Below are positions 48,101 through 56,850 of a stretch of DNA of 64,000 nucleotides, in pieces (position 1 is the stretch's first letter; the number at the start of each line of letters is the position of its first letter). A model generated the notes under the pieces. That model made no database searches, had not been told where the DNA came from, and saw only the letters and a list, made by a program, of their open reading frames with translations. The translations under genes and the position numbers were made by a program. Location of the stretch: contig NC_059379.1 in the NCBI RefSeq assembly GCF_019703515.2, positions 25,298,380 through 25,362,379 of the forward strand, in the 5' to 3' direction. This DNA is from Myxocyprinus asiaticus. Lineage: Eukaryota > Chordata > Actinopteri > Cypriniformes > Catostomidae.

Positions 48101-51100
48101 GTAACAATAACATTTGGTGTCAAAAATCGGGGCAGGTTGCCACATGTGTTGTAAATTACACATTGTGAGTTTAGTGAACTGTATTTTTTTTCTGGGCAAG
48201 AATGGTAAAAATTTAAATAGATTTTTTTGTAGCCTAGACTTCCAGATATGTGGCTATGTAGAATTTGACTCAAAAATAAACCTACTCTGAGAAATATTCA
48301 CTGGAGTAAAAAGTGTGATAACTAGCCCCAGTCACTGCTATATCAAATGTAAGATTACACAAAAAAGATACAAATAAAAGATAACATAAATAAAAAAACC
48401 TAGAAAACATTTGGGACATTTTTGCCCCAAGCCCTGGTTAATTTCTGATCCTGGCCTACACATAGCCAAAGTGAATTTACATAAAAACTTTAAAGTGATC
48501 CTTTAAGACAAAGACTATAATCTCAAATCAGGTTGCAGGGTCCTACAGCTTCCAGACTGACCTATGAAAGGAATGCCAGCCAGGGAGTCCTGCTCCACAG
48601 GTGGAGGAGGGAGCCCACCATTAGTATGGTGCACTGGGTCTCCTGACCATGATGCTGGGGCGGTCACTGAAAGGGGTTCAGACGAATCCACAGGTAGAGC
48701 ATAATGGGGATGTCGCACTCCATGAGGGGTCTTTCTGCCTGAGGGGGGCTTTTGTCTGAGGACCACCTCCTGAATCTGAGCCTGAACAAGCTCTTCTACA
48801 AACCCACCAAGCCCTGAGCCAGCTCTCATTGAGTCCTGGGGCTCTGCAGTGGGGGGCAGTGACTGAGGAGAGGACTCACGGCCTGAGGCCATACTTTCTG
48901 GGGAGCTGGATTTAGGGGTCCAACTGAGGTGAGGTCCAGTGTAGGATGGATCCCTGAAGGAGTGAGACTGCTGCATAAGATGGGTGGCCTTTCGGCAGAA
49001 CGAGGGGCTATAGCTACGATAACCTACTGTCTGGTCATCAACAGTTTGTGCCGGTAAATGTTTGATCTGAGCAGCCTGCTGTGATTGAGGTCCCATCTGC
49101 TGCTGCTGGTGGGCATGGCTTGAGGCCCGCCCTGAGGGTGGCACTGATGTGGAAATGATTGCACAATGATTGGCCAGGCTGGGGCGTTCCTCAGCCTTCA
49201 TTGGCTGATTGCTCTGATGAGGCCAGGCTGATCTTTCATATCGTGGCGAGATCATAATGGATGCCTTTTCTAGAGTCTCTAGTGAACGGCCGTAACTTTG
49301 CTCATACGAAGCGTAAGCAGCCAGTAGGTTCTCTGAGCAGGAACGGCTAGAGGTCTGACCTCCAGACATGCCCCACCTGCCCAGCCCGTAAGAGTCAGTA
49401 CGAGGGGAGTGGTTCGCCCCAATTGCTGAACTGTAGTGGAGCAAAAGAGTGTCCTGAGAGGCGCTGTGTGGCCATCCACCAGGAGAACCTCGTAGAGCGA
49501 GTCCCAGCTCAGATAGTCGGTCTTGAGAGATGCTCCGGTGGTGATGTGACATCGCAAGGCCTGGGCGCTCTGCTTGGATGTAGTACCAATCAGATAGAGC
49601 TTGGTGGCACAGTTCACTGCGGGCTTGGGGAAGACTGCCTTTCCTAGGGTGGGGGAGAGTGGCGGAGGCAATGGCTGCATTGTGGTTGGCAAAGTGGAAG
49701 TCTAACGGGCTTATTGTTATCCCTGCAGAGGAGGAGGAGCGGGCGCGGTGGTGGGTCAGTCGATGATGGCTGGGGAGAGCGTGCTGAGTCGCTATTCCCT
49801 CTAAGTCATGTCTTACGATTACAGAGCTGTCCCCTCTAGAGCATTTGTCCAGAGGGGGGTTGGGTTTACAGTTCAGGTTGTCAGGAAGACCATGGTTCTG
49901 GGTGGTGGAGGTGGGTTTGCTGCTTGGGTAGCAGATCGGAGGAGGTTCTGGAAGGTTTTGGGCTTCTCCAGTGTATGGCTCATTCCCTCTCAAGTAGGCA
50001 TCTTGAGAATACGCCTGTAAGAGATGGAGAAGAAACTAAGTCAATGTTAAATGGTGGCATCCCCATGAACAGAAGGCAAATAGGCAATCCTTGCTGGGAT
50101 ATCAAAGGGAAAAAATAATGAAAAAATAAGTTTAGGTGATGCTAGAATGTATATCAGAGCAGATAATTTAGTTTCTTATAGATGTGTGTGGGTGTTAGGG
50201 AAATGGTGTAGAAAAGGAGAAAGTAGAGAAGAAAGGTCATACTCACACTTACCAACTGTAGAACATCCTCATCTTTAGGCATAATGGATAACTCCAGCAC
50301 ATTCTCACTAAACACGAACACATGCAGCTTTGAAGTACAAATTAAGAGCAGATACCAATCCACTTTTGTACTTGGAATAACTATTAATTAAAGAGCTGTA
50401 CTAATTACAAGGTAGCCTCACCTATTCTGAATCAGTGCAATGACCTGAGAATAAGTTTTCCCCAGCACACTTTCTCCATTCACCTTCACCAGCCGGTCTC
50501 CTAAACACAAACACACACATACTGTATTTACCATAAATGTTGTGGATCAGGTATGTGAACAGACAAAGCACAACATGTTTTAAAAGTAGTCATACCATGT
50601 TCCCCTACCTGTGCACAAGCCAGCCTGATGGGCTGGGCCTTTCTCTTTCACATTCTTCACAAAGATGGTGTCCATAGGCTCCAGGTGAGAACTGTAACCT
50701 CCTGAGCAAAAGCATAAAAGCATTTTACAGGCACTCATGAAATACTTAAACATAATCTAATATTTTTAGATTAACTTACCTTTGCCATTGCCATTCTCCT
50801 CATCCTGAAAAAGAAAGGGAGTGACTGAGGTCAGTTGAACTGCTTAAGCCTGTATTGTAACCTTCACACCACTAGAGGGAGTGCCCAAATGTTCAAGGCA
50901 TTTGGCTGTTACTCGTTTAGCACTCTTTCTTATGCAAAGCAATTTACAGTACAGTACAGTGGCAGCCACCCTGCATTATACACAAATGCAAACTAGGACT
51001 TTACAAATACAATTTATGCTTCCATGGAAACACATAAAGGTGGACTTCCTTAAATTAGTCACACACATACACAGAGCTGAGTGTGCAGTTTTCTTGTAGC

Positions 51101-53546
51101 TAGCTGTGTGTAAACTTTGGGGCTTCGCTGACATGGCTCATTCCTAACACCCACAGACAAAAGCAAAGGGCTTTGCAGCCCAAGATATGCAAGCACCAGT
51201 GTGTCCTGACCCCCTCTGTGACACAGAGGCAGGTGACATGAGAAGGAGGTGAGGGCTCTGGGGTAATTTAGAGGTGGAGGGAACATGTCTCATGGGGTGA
51301 ACAGGGGTGAGGTCCCTGCTTGTTGTCTCAAATGGCCTTCTGATCATACTGGTGCCCCATGTGACCTGCATACTAAACATGTTTGTCTGAAAGACTTAAA
51401 GGAATAGTTCACCCAAAAATGAAAATTCTCTCATTATTTACTTACCCTGATGCCATCCCAGATGTGTTTGACTGTCTTTCTTCAGCAGAATACAAATTAA
51501 GATTTTTAGAAAAATGTTGATGCTCTGTAGGTCCTTATAATGTAAGTAAATGGGTGCCATCAGGCTGCTGGCTATTTGATGGTCCAAAAGGCATATTTAG
51601 GCAGCATAAAAGTAATCCACACGACTCCAGTCGATCAGTTAATGTCTTCTGAAGCAAATCGATAGGTTGGTGTAAGAAACAAATTGATAATTAAAAGGTT
51701 TTAACTTTAAATCGTTGCTTCCGCCCAGCGCTGTATTTCTGTTTGAAATGAACTAACTTGCCCGTGATGTTCGTTCTTGTCGTATACAAAGCGCGCACTT
51801 CCGACTTCTCGTGTGAACGCGCCATTGCGCTTACATCACTGACGAGTCAACTGCTGACAGGAAGCGATATTTTAGAAGTTAATAAAGTTTTAATTATCGA
51901 TTTGTTTTTTACATCAACCTATCGATTTGCTTCAGAAGACATTCATTGATCAAATGGAGCCATGAGGATTACTTTTATGCTGCCTAAATATGCCTTTTGG
52001 ACATAAAATTGACCTTATTCATGCACCATCTTTTTAATGGGAAAGACAATGAGGCTGTGAGGGATAGATGTACAGTCTCTTTAATGGCACGAAAGGTATA
52101 AAACTATATAAAGCTCCTAGATCACATCTGATTTTCCACAACTCATGTTGTCTGGAGTTCTTTGTGTGCTGAATGTTTTTGGACAGATATTTTATCAATG
52201 TTTTGTCCATGGAACAATCCAAAAACACTTTAAACTGCAGTACAGCCCATTGAAGAGACTGTAAGTCTCTCCCTCTCGGCCTTGTTGTCATTCCCATTCA
52301 AAATCAAAGATGGCGCTAGCATGAATAAGGTGTATAGCCAGCAGCCTGATGGCACCCATTTACTTACATCATAAGGACCTACAGAGCTTCAACATTTTTA
52401 TAAAAATCTTAATTTGTGTTCTGCTAATGAGAATTTTCATTTTTGGGTGAACTATTCCTTTAAGGCTTTATCGAACTGTGGGCCAGATTTAGTCAGAAAA
52501 ACAGAAGACCACTCACACCATGTCCTAACAAGATTTAATTTTCTAGCATCAGGTCATTTTACTGTCTTTACTAAAAGCGTAGATACTGTGTGATATGATA
52601 AAATCACAGTTGGTCAGGACATATCTGATTTTTAAAACTGAAGTATATCATTTTTGCACCATCAGTATCACCGAACAGAATAAAAAAAAAAAAGAAAAGA
52701 TTTTTCCAAAACACTCACTATGTCTGCCATTGGCTGTAAATACAGATAGTCCCACCTAAAACTCACGCATTTGGTTGAGCCAGTGTTGCTGTGTAACCTG
52801 GACGGGCCACTCAAACAAACAGAGCAATGTTTAAATAGAGCCACAAAGCTAGTATTTCCAGTTTTTAGGGAAATCAACCTACAAATTGCTTACTCATGGT
52901 TGTCCTTGCATATTAATCTGGGATAGGAGAAAGTGTAATGACAGGCAAAATGTCTTGTTATGCATCGCTTGTCGTAATAAGTAAAGAGTAATAATGACTA
53001 AATCAGTTGATTTTTGGCATGTACTAAAACAAAACCTCATTGTGAAGATTTTTTTTAATTAAGTGGATAGGTCATTCCTTAAAGGGATAGTTTATCCAAA
53101 AAAGGAAATTCTGTTGTCATTTACTTCTCCTCATGTAATGACATGTATGAATTTCTTCTGTGGAACACACAGAATGTTGGTGCTGCTCTTTTTCCCATAC
53201 AATGAAATTGAATGGTGATTGATGTTCTCAGTTACATTCTTCATTACATCTCCTTTTGTGTTCCAAAGAAAGAAATTCATACGGGCACGAAATGACACGA
53301 GGGTGAGTAAAAATTATAGAATTTTCACTTTTGGGTTAACTATGTCTTTAAAGTGGATGATTTTGTTACCTTAGTGTGGAGGGCAGACTCCGGTGGATAG
53401 ACGATGAAGTGACGCAGTGTAAAACCGAAGCCCTGAGAGTTCTTCTGCAGCACCACAGTGCGGGGACCCTTCCAGGCCACACCATCCCCTGACATGGGTC
53501 GAGTCTTCTGACTGGAAGACAATCCTCCATCCTTGTGGCCTTTAGC
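27179..53546 (-). CDS. arhgap23: arhgap23, Rho GTPase-activating protein 23 (23 exons placed)
   Basis: Coding exons on the minus strand, high to low: 53539-53370 (or from 53546), 50804-50780, 50701-50609, 50500-50422, 50307-50253, 50014-48562, 46284-46129, 42840-42729, 40544-40505, 40400-40263, 40010-39690, 38460-38399, 38277-38168, 37780-37662, 35786-35634, 34869-34791, 34676-34603, 34505-34416, 34307-34182, 32639-32598, 32342-32249, 28202-28171, 28066-27179. All have AG/GT borders and matching phases. With the tentative first exon at 59052-59037 the protein is about 1,508 residues, near the human ARHGAP23 length. Order: PDZ (about 31-143), long linker, PH (about 758-877), RhoGAP (about 970-1160), basic/acidic tail. 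The RhoGAP domain would speed GTP hydrolysis on Rho-family GTPases at membranes and junctions. ARHGAP23 rather than ARHGAP21 is chosen from the linker ([19 protein letters not shown]). No break was seen. Confidence 0.9.
28253..28378. repeat. Right half of a GGGATAGTTCACCC-type MITE
   Basis: TTCTAAAAATCTTTGTTTAT, CATACACATCTGGGATGGCA and TTTTCATTTTTGGGTGAACT are the right-hand blocks of the family. It abuts the element at 28374-29891. Confidence 0.75.
28374..29891. repeat. MITE with TTAAAGAGGTCATATCATAC ends, with internal insertion
   Basis: Left end TTTAAAGAGGTCATATCATA, right end TCATGATATGACCCCTTTAA: inverted and bounded by TTAA. A second block at about 29248-29780 ('taaggcttaagtatacttctg' on the left and 'gcgttcgcatctgaccgaagaa' on the right) looks like another element inserted within it. 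Confidence 0.65.
29892..30486. other. arhgap23 intron, no feature
   Basis: Purine-rich intronic sequence (AGAGAGA runs near 30180-30240). No exon or element ends recognised. Confidence 0.4.
30487..31918. repeat. Nested pair of inverted-repeat elements
   Basis: The outer element runs from CACTGTAAAAATATTACTAT with TTTTGTCTTG to AAAATAAGACAAAAATACTG. Inside, 30778-31823 is bounded by AGCGCTCTATTTTCATGACC and GCTAGCGCTCTTAAAATTGA with GCCCTT, a second inverted pair rich in GCGC. The inner interior is AT-rich with no intact gene. Confidence 0.65.
32249..35786 (-). CDS. arhgap23: arhgap23 RhoGAP-domain exons
   Basis: Seven exons cover the catalytic GAP domain and its end: 35786-35634, 34869-34791, 34676-34603, 34505-34416, 34307-34182, 32639-32598 and 32342-32249. 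Key parts are [19 protein letters not shown] with the arginine finger (R in IYRVPG, about residue 1008 with my start), [20 protein letters not shown] with the conserved Lys, and [16 protein letters not shown] with the conserved Asn. All three landmarks needed for GTPase activation are present, so the domain should be active. One junction (34416) uses a weak donor, AAG/GTTCTT. Confidence 0.92.
32729..33228. repeat. Long palindromic element (GGTTACAG... GGGGCCAGTGCATAAAC arms)
   Basis: Left arm: TTGTGGTTACAG ... GTAAATGGGGCCAGTGCATA. Right arm: TATGCACTGGCCCCATTCAC ... CTGTAACCACAA, the reverse complement. Outer ends 'ggcataacggtgattaccaca' and 'tgtggtaatcaaaataatgcca' also pair. Arms are over 100 bp with mismatches. 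It lies in an arhgap23 intron. Confidence 0.8.
33266..33328 (-). repeat. 3' fragment of a tRNA-derived SINE
   Basis: TTTTCTCCCCAATTTGGTAT with 'gcccaattctctaagtcctcgtggtggcgtagtgactc' matches the right part of the SINE at 33636-34076. Confidence 0.65.
33636..34076 (-). repeat. Full-length tRNA-derived SINE
   Basis: Read on the minus strand it begins GGTGGCCTGGGTAGCTCAGC (A box) and has AAGTTCGAATCCAGG (B box) about 45 bp on, the internal RNA polymerase III promoter of a tRNA-like head. A GC-rich body of about 330 bp follows, ending CCAAATTGGGGAAAAAAAGG with an A-rich tail. A shorter copy of the same family lies at 55815-55990. It sits in the arhgap23 intron next to exon 34307-34182. Confidence 0.85.
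35100..35395. repeat. Diverged dispersed-repeat fragment
   Basis: 'gggcctgggcccatccaaattagacccaggcccaccc' contains an internal inverted pair (GGGCCTGGGCCC / CCCAGGCCCACCC), and the stretch ends 'atcctggctacgcccttgg'. The look is that of a decayed transposon; the family was not recognised. Confidence 0.4.
35800..36078. repeat. Dispersed repeat containing CCCTAA telomere-like units
   Basis: 'ttatgaggactctccatag' at the left and 'actagaaatgtcctcataaa' at the right are inverted ends (TTATGAGGAC / GTCCTCATAAA). The middle holds CCCCTAACCCTAACCCTACC with CCTAAACC. The arrangement shows the CCCTAA units belong to the element and are not a true telomere remnant. Confidence 0.7.
36100..36142. repeat. 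(CA)n microsatellite
   Basis: About 21 CA units after CCCGCCCGCC in an arhgap23 intron. Confidence 0.95.
36143..37318. other. arhgap23 intron, no clear feature
   Basis: No exon. A weak inverted pair around 37120-37225 ('taatactttattttacagtgttac' and 'gtaacacagacagagtaaaataaagt') suggests a small decayed MITE. Confidence 0.4.
37319..37640. repeat. Dispersed repeat (AAGGTGAAGTGTGTAATTTC family)
   Basis: Starts TTAAGGTGAAGTGTGTAATT. Its 'aaactcacgccattggtttagccaatg' and 'ctcaaacaaacacagcagtattt' blocks recur in a diverged copy at about 52650-52915, so it is a repeat family, not a conserved exon. Confidence 0.65.
38168..40544 (-). CDS. arhgap23: arhgap23 PH-domain and adjoining exons
   Basis: Exons 40544-40505 ([14 protein letters not shown]), 40400-40263, 40010-39690, 38460-38399 and 38277-38168. 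The PH domain starts in the second ([19 protein letters not shown]) and fills the third ([20 protein letters not shown] ... [20 protein letters not shown] ... [20 protein letters not shown]). The WKRVF and DDMLSWI landmarks mark the first strands and the C-terminal helix of a PH fold, which probably brings the protein to membranes or small GTPases. For exon 38460 I chose the upstream acceptor (GTGCAG) because it has a pyrimidine tract and reads [20 protein letters not shown]; an alternative acceptor would drop seven residues. Confidence 0.9.
38678..39664. repeat. TTAA-bounded MITE with nested hAT-like insertion
   Basis: Outer ends: CTTAAGGTGCGGTCACACTA and TGGTGTGACCACACCTTAAG, inverted and bounded by TTAA. 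Inside, 38752-39360 ('agggctgtcaattaatcaaattaa' to 'taccatattaaatcgacagtctta') resembles a hAT-type element carrying AATTAATC repeats near its ends. No coding sequence remains. Confidence 0.7.
40679..42037. repeat. GGGATAGTTCACCC-type MITE split by a retroposon fragment
   Basis: Left end TTAAAGGGATAGTTCACCCA, right end TTTTTGGGTGAACTATCCCT. The 'tgcaaatcaccacctactg' block at 41040 and the 'caataggtggtgatttacacg' block at 41641 mark the centre. Between them, about 41065-41640 is foreign and ends GCGCTATACAAATAACATGA with CTTGACTTGACA, which looks like a non-LTR retroposon 3' end with a short repeat tail. Confidence 0.7.
42729..46284 (-). CDS. arhgap23: arhgap23 linker exons between PDZ and PH
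   Basis: Exon 46284-46129 reads [20 protein letters not shown] onward to [10 protein letters not shown], and exon 42840-42729 reads [20 protein letters not shown] with [17 protein letters not shown]. The [18 protein letters not shown] segment is nearly identical to human ARHGAP23. Phases match both neighbours (AG/AT and A/GC). RRSS could be a basophilic kinase site; that is inference from the motif only. Confidence 0.9.
42989..43160. repeat. Left half of a MITE (AAAGGAATAGTTTGTTTACTC)
   Basis: The blocks 'ttgttccaaccctgtatg', 'ccatacaaaaccagttcatagttacc' and 'gtcaagctccaaaaagg' are the inverted counterparts of the half element at 44940-45158. Confidence 0.55.
43161..43960. other. arhgap23 intron, no feature
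   Basis: AT-rich intron with a G9-10 run near 43287 and poly(T) near 43915. Nothing else supported. Confidence 0.4.
43961..44734. repeat. Palindromic MITE with a second MITE inserted
   Basis: Outer ends AGGTAACACTTTACAATGAG and CTTATTGTAACATGTTACC match the element at 232-559. At 44012-44452 a second element is inserted: TTAAAGGTGCTGTAAGCGAT at the left and AATCGCTTACAGCACCTTTA at the right, an almost perfect inverted pair bounded by TTAA. Confidence 0.8.
44940..45158. repeat. Right half of a MITE
   Basis: 'gggagcttgacaaacgtggtgac', 'gtgttcaacagaaaaataa', 'ttggaacgacatgagagtgag' and TTTATGGGTGAACTATTTAT are right-hand blocks matching, in inverted order, 42989-43160. Confidence 0.6.
46626..47769. 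repeat. GGGATAGTTCACCC-type MITE with nested TTCCGACTT-type insertion
   Basis: Left end TTAAAGGGTTAGTTCACCCA, right end TTTTTGGGTGAACTATCCAT. The centre, about 46865-47285, has 'acttcccacttctgaagtggtaattacgag' and 'acttccgagtgggaaactcgtatttac', inverted relatives of each other, so a second palindromic element is inserted. Confidence 0.7.
48045..48335. repeat. Small MITE (GGGAGACCAGAGCTAGTTGTCAC)
   Basis: Left 'ccagagctagttgtcacatgggg' and right 'gtgtgataactagccccagtc' are approximately inverted. About 290 bp, AT-rich centre. Confidence 0.5.
48562..50014 (-). CDS. arhgap23: arhgap23 large linker exon
   Basis: A single 1,453-bp exon between TTACAG and GTCAGT. It opens [20 protein letters not shown] with [10 protein letters not shown], strongly conserved among ARHGAP21/23 proteins, and closes [12 protein letters not shown]. 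Between them lie about 430 residues rich in S, P, H and Q with repeated [19 protein letters not shown] and [13 protein letters not shown] pieces. This is a disordered scaffold region between the PDZ and PH domains. The PPPICYP and SYSPSF pieces are candidates for SH3 or phospho-binding partners (inference). Confidence 0.92.
50253..53546 (-). CDS. arhgap23: arhgap23 PDZ-domain exons
   Basis: Five exons: 53539-53370, 50804-50780, 50701-50609, 50500-50422, 50307-50253. They read [81 protein letters not shown] and [15 protein letters not shown]. The carboxylate-binding loop is QGFGFTLRH, with GFGF at the GLGF position. Exon 50804-50780 has only 25 bp, so skipping it would shift the frame. The first of these exons has two possible acceptors 7 bp apart (53546 or 53539); the second fits the tentative first exon. 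Confidence 0.92.
51399..52466. repeat. GGGATAGTTCACCC-type MITE with inner insertions
   Basis: Left TTAAAGGAATAGTTCACCCA, right TTTTTGGGTGAACTATTCCT. The centre holds a TTCCGACTTCTCGTGTGAAC block and a palindromic 'cctatcgatttgcttcagaagac' relative of the left-hand 'gtcttctgaagcaaatcgatagg'. It lies in an arhgap23 intron. Confidence 0.7.
52650..52915. repeat. Diverged copy of the repeat at 37319
   Basis: 'caccatcagtatcaccgaacagaa', 'aactcacgcatttggttgagcca' and 'ctcaaacaaacagagcaatgtt' parallel the blocks at 37345-37530 in the same order. Confidence 0.55.
53081..53353. repeat. Short MITE abutting the arhgap23 PDZ exon
   Basis: Left TTAAAGGGATAGTTTATCCA, right TTTTCACTTTTGGGTTAACT with ATGTCTTTAAAG. 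Its right end is only about 16 bp from the exon whose splice donor is at 53369. Confidence 0.7.
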
Positions 53547-54419
53547 CTATTTCAAACCAAAGTAACATGATGAGAGTAATATAAACATCCACAAAGCAAC
53601 TTCCCAGTCAGTTCCCAGAATAAAAATTTATTATTTTCTAATATCTAAAAAATGTTCCGGCTCTTTGGATGAGTCAGGGAAGTCTGCTGATGTTCCAGCA
53701 TTGTGACAGATTTCTCTCCATGTTCCGCTCTCCATAAATATGTATTAACAAAGGAATTAGTGGGAGAGGGGTGGGCTAAATTACAGACAAAGGTAGTTTC
53801 AGTAAACTCCACCCACCTTGAGGGAATGACCCTTTAAACAGTGGAATGAGGAATGTCTGAGGAATGTCTATTTTAAATGTAGATGCTAAAATAAACCACC
53901 ACATGGGACTTCACAACAATGCAAGAGGAGAAAATAAATACAGTCAATCCTGATGTGGAAAAACTGGAGCAGAAGAGCCTTGCAGCAATGCACACACTTA
54001 ACCCATAATGCAAAATGTGTGAAAAGGTCATCTTTGACTCCAGGCCGAAGATTTTTATAAATAAAGAAAAATAACAAAATGGAGCATAGAGTCCGTGAGA
54101 TTATACAGAAAAATCAGGGAAATTTATGACAAATTCTACATGAATGTAGAATGAGGTATGGGTGTACTCAGGGCCGTTTCTGAGCACATGGGGGCCCTAA
54201 GCGTAGTCCTGCTTGTCTAATTGAGCCATAACAGCTGCCTGATTCTTATTTGCAGCTTTTAGTATATTTTTTTAAATAAATAAAATATATTAAGCTGCCG
54301 CTTATACCGCTTATAGTTAGAAACAGCCCTGGGTGTACTGTTATCCTACTGATTAGCTCTTTAGGTTGAGTCAGGTTTTTTTACTTCAAATAATTAGTTT
54401 GAGCTTCCTTTACTAGAGA
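53547..54419. other. Intron or upstream sequence of arhgap23, no feature
   Basis: No exon could be recognised by eye. A small inverted pair 'gggccctaagc' / 'agctgccgcttat' near 54190-54310 suggests another decayed repeat. Confidence 0.35.
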
Positions 54420-55124
54420 GTTCACACCATCGCAACTAAATGTGGCCCATATCTGATATTTTCTCTCACATGTAACACAGATCTGTTCATTGGCTGACAG
54501 TGTGAACAGACACAAGCGTTTTGAATCTGACATTTTCAATCCGATCTGGCCACTTTAATATGAGGAAATAGATCAGATGCATATCAGATTTTTTGCAATA
54601 TGCCTTCAGTGTGAACAGCCAAGTCTGATTTATGGTGATTTGTACATCAATCTACAGTAACTCACAATTGATCATTTCCACACTTGATTTGACCCTTATA
54701 GTTATTTTAAGGTTTAAAACATTTAATTGCGAGACATTTCTTATCTTGTTAACAAATTCAGTTTCTTTTAATGAACGAAAGAGTCGAGTTCAGCGATTTT
54801 TTTGGATTACATGCAGTAAAATATGCGCATGAAAAGATACCGGACAGAGGGAGAACTCTTTTTAACTTATATGTACCAATGCTGTTTTTTTTCCTGCTGC
54901 TCTTTAATCTCATGATGTGTTTCTCTTGTGATATTACATTCTTGAGCTTAGATGGTAATTAAATTCCACCGTATGACTGCAAATAATGTATAAATAGCCT
55001 ACTTCATTATCCATCAAGAAGTATTTCTTCATCACTTGCTGATATATTATTAGATAAACTGCGTTAAAAACAAAAATAACAATTACTTAATTACTAATAC
55101 ATATAATAATGATAAATATAGCTG

Positions 55125-56660
55125 CAAGCAGCAGTTACCAGGGCCAAGCACACCAAGCACACCAACGGCATGTTTGTAAGTGTCACTGCACATCAGTGAT
55201 TATGACTTTAAGAAAAGCAGCATAAAAATATAGGTAGAATTGCTCAAATTTAAATACAATCTATTATAACTTTGACCAGGAGGTGGCGCTGTCACAAAAT
55301 GTATATAGAGAGGTCAGGATGTGGTCATTATGACACACATAAAGTTTCATGAAAATACAGCAAAGCGTTGCAGAGATACATGCTTTTTTGGCAACATGTC
55401 ATCAATTTCGTTGGTGCGCTGTTCGAGAACCGTTTCGTCTATCAAAAAGCTTTTGATAATTTTTTTTTTTGTCATGAGTGTACCTAGATGATCCACGACA
55501 AATTTCATTCTAATTGGACAGTCGGCCTAGGAGGAGTTTGATTAAGTAGGTTTTCAATTCAATTCAAAATGGCGGACAGACAGTATGTCCTATCATGGAA
55601 AATTTGGTATCAGCGTATTCGGCATGACACAAGGAATCTAAAATAGCCATTTTTCATATCTCCTGATCACTAGGTGGTACTGTGGGGAAATGCTTGTGAT
55701 GACATGTAGTATGTGATGCATAGTTATAGCCTCCCATCCATTTTTGGTGTGCTCACGGACAAATTGGTTGAGGCGTTTTTTCGCGAATGCTGTGGTCTAT
55801 CAAAAAGCTTTTGAAGGGGGCCTGGGTAGTTCAGCGAGTATTGACGCTGATTACCACCCATGGAGTCGCGAGTTCGAATCCAGGGTGTGCTGAGTGACTC
55901 CAGCCAGGTCTCCTAAGCAACCAAATTGGCCCCATTGCTAGGGAGGGTATTTGGAATTGGGCATTCCAAATTGGGGAGAAAAAAAAGAAACCAGCCTCAT
56001 AATTATAGGCCAAATTATTCAGAAGTTATAAGCAAAAATAGCAATTTATTTATATCGCCTGACCCCTAGGTGACACAGTGGGGAAACGCTGCAGGTAGCT
56101 TCAGGGCATCCTTGTGATGATAGGTAGTACGATTCCTGTCAATATGCCAAAGCGTTGCGGAGTTACAGTGTCACGCCCATTTTTGCGTGTTCGCAGTCGG
56201 ATTGGTTGAAAAGGTATTTGCGAACAATGTGGTCTATCAAAAAAGATTTTGTCAGCATTGTCCCTAGATTATGCATAACAAATTTCAAGCAAATCAGACA
56301 AACAGTCTAGGACAAGTTCGAAAAAGTAGTTTTTTTGCATAATTCGAAATTGCGGGAAATCTAGGGGGTGGAGCTAAAATTTGACGTTTGACTCGGCTTT
56401 ACCCAAGGAGTCACAGGAAAATAATTTTGATTCTAGGCCTTACGGTTCAGAAGTTTTGAACAGTTGGTGGCGCTAGAGGGTATGAGTCCAAGACCCCAAA
56501 TTTGGGTCAGATGCATTTGAGAGTAACCTCTATCAGTGTGCCAAATTTCATAACTTTCCAATGTACGGTTATATGGGCTGCCATAGACTTTCGGCATTAG
56601 AAGAAAAAGAAGAAGAACAATTACATTAGGTGCCTACGCACTTTCAGTGCTTGGTCCATA
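55125..56660. repeat. Dispersed repeat starting TATAGCTGCAAGCAGCAGTTACC
   Basis: It begins 'atatagctgcaagcagcagttaccagggccaagca' and ends 'gcctacgcactttcagtgcttggtcc'. Internal blocks repeat ('tctatcaaaaagcttttga' three times; 'gttgcggagttac' twice), giving a loosely repeated body. This type of repeat is common in fish genomes; I do not know its formal class. No reading frame is preserved. Confidence 0.6.
55815..55990 (+). repeat. tRNA-derived SINE, 5' head plus tail
   Basis: GGGCCTGGGTAGTTCAGCGA (A box) and GCGAGTTCGAATCCAGGG (B box) 45 bp apart, then 'ccaaattggggagaaaaaaaag'. Same family as 33636-34076 but lacking most of the body. Confidence 0.8.
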
Positions 56661-56850
56661 AAAATAGCAGGGTTTGTTATATGCATGCTCAGGGAGTGTA
56701 ATACACATGCGGGTCAATTTAGGAGCATCGGCTGTTCACACCAGTATTAGGTTTGGGCTACATTAAAATGTCATGTGAACAAAAAATCTAATTTGAGCAG
56801 AATATCAGATTTGGGCCACATTTGGCTGCTGTGTAAATGTAGCCTAAGAG

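Larger units (their letters stand above)
54420..56850. repeat. Outer MITE of a three-layer nested stack
   Basis: Left block 'ttcacaccatcgcaactaaatgtggcccatatctgatatt' and right block 'aatatcagatttgggccacatttggctgctgtgtaaatg' are inverted, as are 'gtgtgaacagcc' (54612) and 'ggctgttcacac' (56730). The element is interrupted by the repeat at 55125-56660, itself interrupted by a SINE. Confidence 0.65.
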
